This document shows positions 59,960 to 64,000 of a DNA stretch of 64,000 nucleotides, one piece after another. Source of the stretch: Pseudomonas fulva (GTDB lineage Bacteria > Pseudomonadota > Gammaproteobacteria > Pseudomonadales > Pseudomonadaceae); contig NZ_JADNYP010000004.1 of the NCBI RefSeq assembly GCF_015680705.1, forward strand, positions 248,001 through 312,000. Direction: 5' to 3'. The notes under the pieces were generated by a model. The model had not been told where the DNA came from. It made no database searches and saw only the letters and a list, made by a program, of their open reading frames with translations. The stretch's first letter is position 1; each line of letters starts with the position of its first letter. Position numbers and translations under genes: made by a program.

Positions 59960-61465
59960 TCAGTTGTTGTAGAGGTCGATGATCGCGCTGACGGCCTGGT
60001 TCTTGACCTTCGCCGCATCGTTTCGCGACTGCTCGATGCGGTCCAGGTAGGCCTCGTCGACATCGCCGGTGACGTACTGGCCATCGAATACCGCGCAATC
60101 GAAATGCTCGATCTTGATCTTGCCACCCCCGACCGATTCGATCAGGTCAGGCAGGTCCTGGTAGACCAGCCAGTCGGCGCCGATCAACTCGGCCACCTGT
60201 TCGGTGGTACGGTTGTGGGCGATCAGTTCGTGAGCGCTCGGCATGTCGATGCCGTAGACGTTGGGGTAACGCACCGCGGGCGCGGCGGAACAGAAATACA
60301 CGTTCTTCGCACCGGCCTCGCGGGCCATCTGGATGATCTGCTTGCAGGTGGTGCCACGGACGATGGAGTCGTCCACCAGCATCACGTTCTTGCCACGGAA
60401 TTCCAGCTCGATGGCGTTGAGCTTCTGGCGTACCGATTTCTTGCGCGCCGCCTGGCCAGGCATGATGAAGGTACGACCGATGTAGCGGTTCTTGACGAAG
60501 CCTTCGCGGAACTTGACGCCCAGGTGATTGGCCAACTGCAGCGCGGCGGTCCGGCTGGTATCGGGGATCGGGATAACCACGTCGATGCCGTGGTCGGGGC
60601 GCTCGCGCTGGATCTTCTCGGCCAGTTTCTCGCCCATGCGCAGGCGTGCCTTGTACACCGACACGCCGTCGATGATCGAGTCGGGACGCGCCAGGTAGAC
60701 ATGCTCGAAGATGCATGGCGAGAGTTTCGGCGCGGTCGCGCACTGACGGGTGTGCAGCTGCCCGTCCTCGGTGATGTAGACCGCCTCGCCCGGCGCCAGG
60801 TCGCGGATCAGGGTGAAGCCCAGCACGTCCAGGGCCACGCTTTCGGAGGCAATCATGTACTCGACGCCTTCGTCGGTGTGGCGCTGGCCGAACACGATCG
60901 GACGGATCGCATTGGGGTCACGGAAACCGACGATGCCGTAGCCGGTGATCATCGCCACCACGGCATAGCCGCCGACACAGCGGCTGTGCACGTGGGACAC
61001 CGCGGCGAACACGTCTTCCTCGGTCGGCTGCAGCTTGCCGCGTACCGCCAGCTCATGGGCGAACACGTTGAGCAGCACTTCCGAGTCGGAGTTGGTGTTG
61101 ACGTGCCGCAGGTCGGACTCGTAGATCTCCTTGGCCAGTTGCTCGACGTTGGTCAGATTGCCGTTGTGCGCCAGGGTGATGCCGTAGGGCGAGTTGACGT
61201 AGAACGGCTGGGCCTCGGCCGAAGTCGAGCTGCCCGCGGTCGGGTAACGCACATGACCGATGCCCATCTGCCCAACCAGGCGCTGCATGTGGCGCTGCTG
61301 GAAGACGTCGCGCACCAGGCCATTGTCCTTGCGCAGGAACAACCGACCATCATGGCTGGTCACGATACCGGCAGCATCCTGGCCGCGGTGCTGGAGGACG
61401 GTTAGCGCGTCATACAGCGCCTGATTGACGTTCGACTTACCGACGATACCGACGATGCCACACAT
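59960..61465 (-). CDS. purF: Amidophosphoribosyltransferase
   Basis: PurF (501 aa) catalyses the first step of purine synthesis, PRPP plus glutamine to phosphoribosylamine. The N-terminal glutaminase starts MCGIVGIVG with nucleophile Cys2 after Met removal, and has RPIVFGQ. The phosphoribosyltransferase domain has the PRPP loop [13 protein letters not shown] (about 358-370). Three extra upstream codons (MRR) in the frame are rejected because they would bury the catalytic Cys. It lies 42 bp downstream of cvpA in the conserved folC-SPOR-cvpA-purF order. Confidence 0.97.
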   Translation of the reverse strand: MCGIVGIVGKSNVNQALYDALTVLQHRGQDAAGIVTSHDGRLFLRKDNGLVRDVFQQRHMQRLVGQMGIGHVRYPTAGSSTSAEAQPFYVNSPYGITLAHNGNLTNVEQLAKEIYESDLRHVNTNSDSEVLLNVFAHELAVRGKLQPTEEDVFAAVSHVHSRCVGGYAVVAMITGYGIVGFRDPNAIRPIVFGQRHTDEGVEYMIASESVALDVLGFTLIRDLAPGEAVYITEDGQLHTRQCATAPKLSPCIFEHVYLARPDSIIDGVSVYKARLRMGEKLAEKIQRERPDHGIDVVIPIPDTSRTAALQLANHLGVKFREGFVKNRYIGRTFIMPGQAARKKSVRQKLNAIELEFRGKNVMLVDDSIVRGTTCKQIIQMAREAGAKNVYFCSAAPAVRYPNVYGIDMPSAHELIAHNRTTEQVAELIGADWLVYQDLPDLIESVGGGKIKIEHFDCAVFDGQYVTGDVDEAYLDRIEQSRNDAAKVKNQAVSAIIDLYNN

Positions 61466-61507
61466 GCGACGCAACCCCTACTTTGATGAAACTAGACTGA
61501 GCAGCCC

Positions 61508-62062
61508 TCACGGCCTTGCCGGCCCGAGCAGCTGCTCCTTGAATGGCAGATCAGCTGGCACGCTGACCCCACTGGACATCCACTGACTGGCAAGACCCAG
61601 GACCAGGTTCTTCGACCAGTCAGCTACCAGAAGAAATCGAGGCAGCAGGCTTGATTCCTGCCACCACGGATCCTGTTGCACGGGCCCCAGGCTCAGCAAG
61701 CCCACGGCCACCACTACCAGCAAGCCCCCGCGCGCGGCCCCGAAGGCCATGCCCAGGAAGCGATCGGTACCGGACAGCCCGGTCGCGCGTATCAGCTCGC
61801 CGACGATGAAATTGAGCATGGCCCCCACGACCAGCGTGGCGACGAAAAGAATGGTGCAGCCTGCGATGACCCGCGCCGAAGGCGTCTGGATATACGGCTC
61901 GAGGTATTGCGACAGTGAACCCCCGAACATCCACGCAACCGCGCCAGCCACGATCCAGATGACCAGCGACAGCGCTTCCTTGACGAAGCCGCGCTTGAGA
62001 CTGATCAAAGAGGAAACGGCAATGATCGCGATGATCGCCCAATCAACCCAGGTAAATGCCAC
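61508..62062 (-). CDS. cvpA: CvpA family membrane protein
   Basis: CvpA (184 aa) has four predicted membrane helices. The family start WVDWAIIAIIAVSSLISLKRGFVKEALSL (region 5-33) and the RxxGxxDRFLGMxFGxxRG block (about 91-110) are intact. E. coli CvpA was first linked to colicin V export and envelope stress; its biochemical role remains unclear. The start is GTG 62062; the Shine-Dalgarno is weak. It is located between the SPOR gene and purF. Confidence 0.92.
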   Translation of the reverse strand: MAFTWVDWAIIAIIAVSSLISLKRGFVKEALSLVIWIVAGAVAWMFGGSLSQYLEPYIQTPSARVIAGCTILFVATLVVGAMLNFIVGELIRATGLSGTDRFLGMAFGAARGGLLVVVAVGLLSLGPVQQDPWWQESSLLPRFLLVADWSKNLVLGLASQWMSSGVSVPADLPFKEQLLGPARP

Positions 62063-62234
62063 GGTGTCGCCTGCAGACTTGTCAGGTCGCGCATTTTAGC
62101 AGAGCGACAGGGTTGGGGTAAGCGGAATGTCAGCTTTCCCGGCCGTCGAGGCGGCAGCGAGCCGGCATTTGCCATGACCGGAGCTGCCGCATCGGCCATG
62201 CAGGCGCCAGCGGCCTGGCGGCGGCGCCTCGACC

Positions 62235-62900
62235 TCACTCCCGCTCGGGCTGGAAGCGCACCACGATACCCTTGATCTTGTGCTGGCGATTGATCACGTC
62301 GCGGACACGCTCGGCCTCGCCGCGTTCGATCAGCGGGCCGACGAATACCCGGTTCAGCCCACCGGCCGAGCGGACGTAGGCGTTGTAGCCCTGGTTGCGC
62401 AAGGTCTGCTGGAGCTTGTCGGCACCGGCACGATTGGACAGGCTGGCGACCTGGATCGACCAGCTCACCGGCAGGCCATTGCCATCGATCTTGGCCGGCG
62501 AGGCGGGCTTGGCAACTGCGGCCGACGGCGCCGGGTCCGGCTGGCTGGCGGGCGCTTCGGCCCGGGTCGCCGGTGCTTTGGCGGGAGCCGTGGGCGTGCC
62601 GGGTACCGGCTTGATCGGCTGGCTGGGCGGGGCCACCGGCGCGCTGGATTCGTTCACGATCACCGGAGCCTGTTCGCTGACCAGCGGATCCTCCGGCAGC
62701 GGCTTGGGCTCGGGCACTTGCACCGGCTCGACCTCGACCTGCGCAGGGCTCGGCATCGCTGGCGCCTGCGGCGCCTCGACCCGAACCTCGCGCATTTCGT
62801 CCTGACGGGTGAACAACATGGGCAGGAAGATCACCGCCAGCGCCACCAGCACCAGCGCACCGACCATCCGCTGCTTCACGCCCTTATCCAGCACTGCCAT
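62235..62900 (-). CDS. SPOR domain-containing inner-membrane protein (DedD-like)
   Basis: A 221-aa bitopic protein: a short cytoplasmic N-terminus (MAVLDKGVKQRMVG), one membrane helix (about 14-30), a long Pro/Ala-rich periplasmic linker (40-140), and a C-terminal SPOR domain (about 145-221). SPOR domains bind denuded glycan at the division septum, and DedD in E. coli supports cytokinesis. The first codons overlap the end of folC by 17 bp. The order folC-SPOR-cvpA-purF is conserved in Pseudomonas. Confidence 0.9.
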   Translation of the reverse strand: MAVLDKGVKQRMVGALVLVALAVIFLPMLFTRQDEMREVRVEAPQAPAMPSPAQVEVEPVQVPEPKPLPEDPLVSEQAPVIVNESSAPVAPPSQPIKPVPGTPTAPAKAPATRAEAPASQPDPAPSAAVAKPASPAKIDGNGLPVSWSIQVASLSNRAGADKLQQTLRNQGYNAYVRSAGGLNRVFVGPLIERGEAERVRDVINRQHKIKGIVVRFQPERE

Positions 62901-64000
62901 CCGTCGTGTCCCTCGCAGCCTGCCGCTCGAGCCATTGCAAGGCTTCGGCGACACAAAAAAACGAACCGAACAGCAGAATCTGGTCATCTGCCGTCGCCCG
63001 CGCGCACTGCGCCTCAAGCGCAGCGGCCACGCTGGCATGAGACTTCACCTGGGCGCCAAGGTTCGTCAGCGCTGCCCGCAGCTCGTTGACAGGACGGCTG
63101 CGGGGGGTGTCCAGGGCAGCGACCGCCCACTCGTCGACCAGGGCGTGCAACGGCGCGATCACACCCTCGAGGTCCTTGTCGGCGAGCAGGCCGAATACCG
63201 CCAGGCGCCGCCCTTTCAGCGGCCGGCTCGCCAGCCGTTTGGCCAGGTAGTCGGCGGCGTGCGGATTGTGACCGACGTCCAGCAGCAGCTCCACGGGCCT
63301 GCCCTGCCAAAGCAGCGAGCGCCGGTCGAGGCGACCGGTGATGCGGGTATCGAGCAGGGCCTGGCGCAGCTGCTCCGGTTGCCAGGGCAGGCCCAGCAGC
63401 AGATAGGCCTGCAACGCCGCTGCGGCGTTTTCCATCGGCAGGTCGAGCACGGGCAGCTGCTCCAGCGTCACCACAGCGCCGTCGGCCTCGCGTCCTTGCC
63501 ACTGCCACTGCCGCGCACTCACGGCCAGGTCGAAGTCGCGACCACGCAGATACAGCGGGCAGCCCAGCTCCTTGGCCTTGTCGAGCAGGGGCTGGGGCGG
63601 CTCGAGATCGCCACACAAGGCTGGCTTGCCGTGCCGGAAGATCCCGGCCTTCTCGAACGCCACCGACTCGCGGGTATCGCCCAGGTAGTCGGCATGATCG
63701 ACACCGATGCTGGTGACCAGGGCCAGGTCGGCGTCAACCAGGTTGACCGCGTCCAGGCGGCCGCCAAGACCGACCTCGAGCACCACCGCATCCAGCGACG
63801 CCTGACGGAACAGCCAGAAGGCCGCCAGGGTGCCCATTTCGAAATAGGTCAGGGAAACCTCGCCGCGCGCGGCCTCGACCGCGGCGAACGCCTCGCACAG
63901 CGACTCGTCGCTGGCCTGCCGGCCGTCGATCAGCACGCGCTCGTTGTAGCGCAGCAGGTGCGGGGAACTGTACACGCCCACCCGCAGGCCCTGGGCCTGC
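62884..64000 (-). CDS. folC: Folylpolyglutamate / dihydrofolate synthase (5' end outside the window)
   Basis: The C-terminal 371 residues of FolC are present. This Mur-ligase-type enzyme adds glutamate to folates and makes dihydrofolate from dihydropteroate. The segments GVYSSPHLLRYNERVLIDG, EVGLGGRLDAVN, GVDHADYLG and the C-terminal DVGHNPHA (Mur-ligase motifs) are intact. The N-terminus with the P-loop lies beyond the right edge. The reading frame is open to the last base. The stop overlaps the SPOR-protein start by 17 bp. Confidence 0.93.
   Translation of the reverse strand, partial: QAQGLRVGVYSSPHLLRYNERVLIDGRQASDESLCEAFAAVEAARGEVSLTYFEMGTLAAFWLFRQASLDAVVLEVGLGGRLDAVNLVDADLALVTSIGVDHADYLGDTRESVAFEKAGIFRHGKPALCGDLEPPQPLLDKAKELGCPLYLRGRDFDLAVSARQWQWQGREADGAVVTLEQLPVLDLPMENAAAALQAYLLLGLPWQPEQLRQALLDTRITGRLDRRSLLWQGRPVELLLDVGHNPHAADYLAKRLASRPLKGRRLAVFGLLADKDLEGVIAPLHALVDEWAVAALDTPRSRPVNELRAALTNLGAQVKSHASVAAALEAQCARATADDQILLFGSFFCVAEALQWLERQAARDTTDGSAG

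Overview
The window reads as core chromosome of a Pseudomonas of the P. putida / P. entomophila type. Supporting signs are high GC, the flgB-cheR-cheV-flgA-flgMN-ycgR block, a BkdR-controlled branched-chain keto acid dehydrogenase operon, the aruCFGDB-E arginine succinyltransferase operon, amrZ, csrA(rsmA)-lysC-alaS, and the folC-SPOR-cvpA-purF-metZ order. Species assignment is inference from gene content and order only. No rRNA operon, prophage, complete insertion sequence or CRISPR array was seen.

Layout. 0-5.2 kb: flagellum and chemotaxis (flgC start, flgB behind a textbook sigma-54 promoter, cheR, cheV, divergent flgA, flgMN behind a FliA-type promoter, ycgR). 5.4-13.9 kb: an MFS transporter, a glutamine-synthetase-family enzyme, bkdR and the divergent bkdA1-bkdA2-bkdB-lpdV operon. 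13.9-19.3 kb: two small conserved hypotheticals, tRNA-Arg(CCT), an orphan phnN, amrZ, mgtE, three tandem tRNA-Arg(ACG) genes with tRNA-Ser(GCT), then csrA. 19.4-31.2 kb, all minus strand: lysC, alaS and the arginine succinyltransferase operon, with two ArgR-like half-sites upstream of its first gene. 31.6-42.2 kb: pepN, a run of overlapping housekeeping and conserved genes (DUF2797, DUF1315, rhomboid, phosphatase, nadK), DUF1853, a D-cysteine desulfhydrase-like enzyme, and a 2,4-dienoyl-CoA reductase.

42.2-51.3 kb is the most accessory-looking part. It holds a frameshifted LysR remnant, a BCCT transporter, a lipobox-bearing short-chain dehydrogenase, a DUF2934 protein, a LysE/RhtB exporter, two translationally coupled ferritin-like proteins, small uncharacterised proteins, a lone receiver-domain protein, a KGG-repeat protein and a short non-autonomous inverted-repeat element. 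Two inverted repeats mark the 156-aa gene at 49.7 kb: one covers its ribosome binding site and a 17-bp perfect one lies inside its coding sequence. 51.3-57.2 kb: an OsmC-YcaO fusion, a nitrilase-like protein with an AraC regulator 4 bp downstream, a 28-aa protein, and a DUF2242 lipoprotein. 57.3-57.8 kb: a tRNA-Asp/tRNA-Asp/tRNA-Val operon with a recognisable promoter and terminator. 58-64 kb: an SDR, metZ, purF, cvpA, a SPOR protein and folC (cut by the window edge).

How the parts work together: flagellar export and motility with c-di-GMP braking (YcgR) sit near two global regulators of motility and biofilm (AmrZ, CsrA/RsmA). Two catabolic operons (branched-chain keto acids, arginine) each have a visible candidate operator. 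The 45-51 kb genes look like a stress or stationary-phase set, but that grouping is inference from family identity and adjacency.
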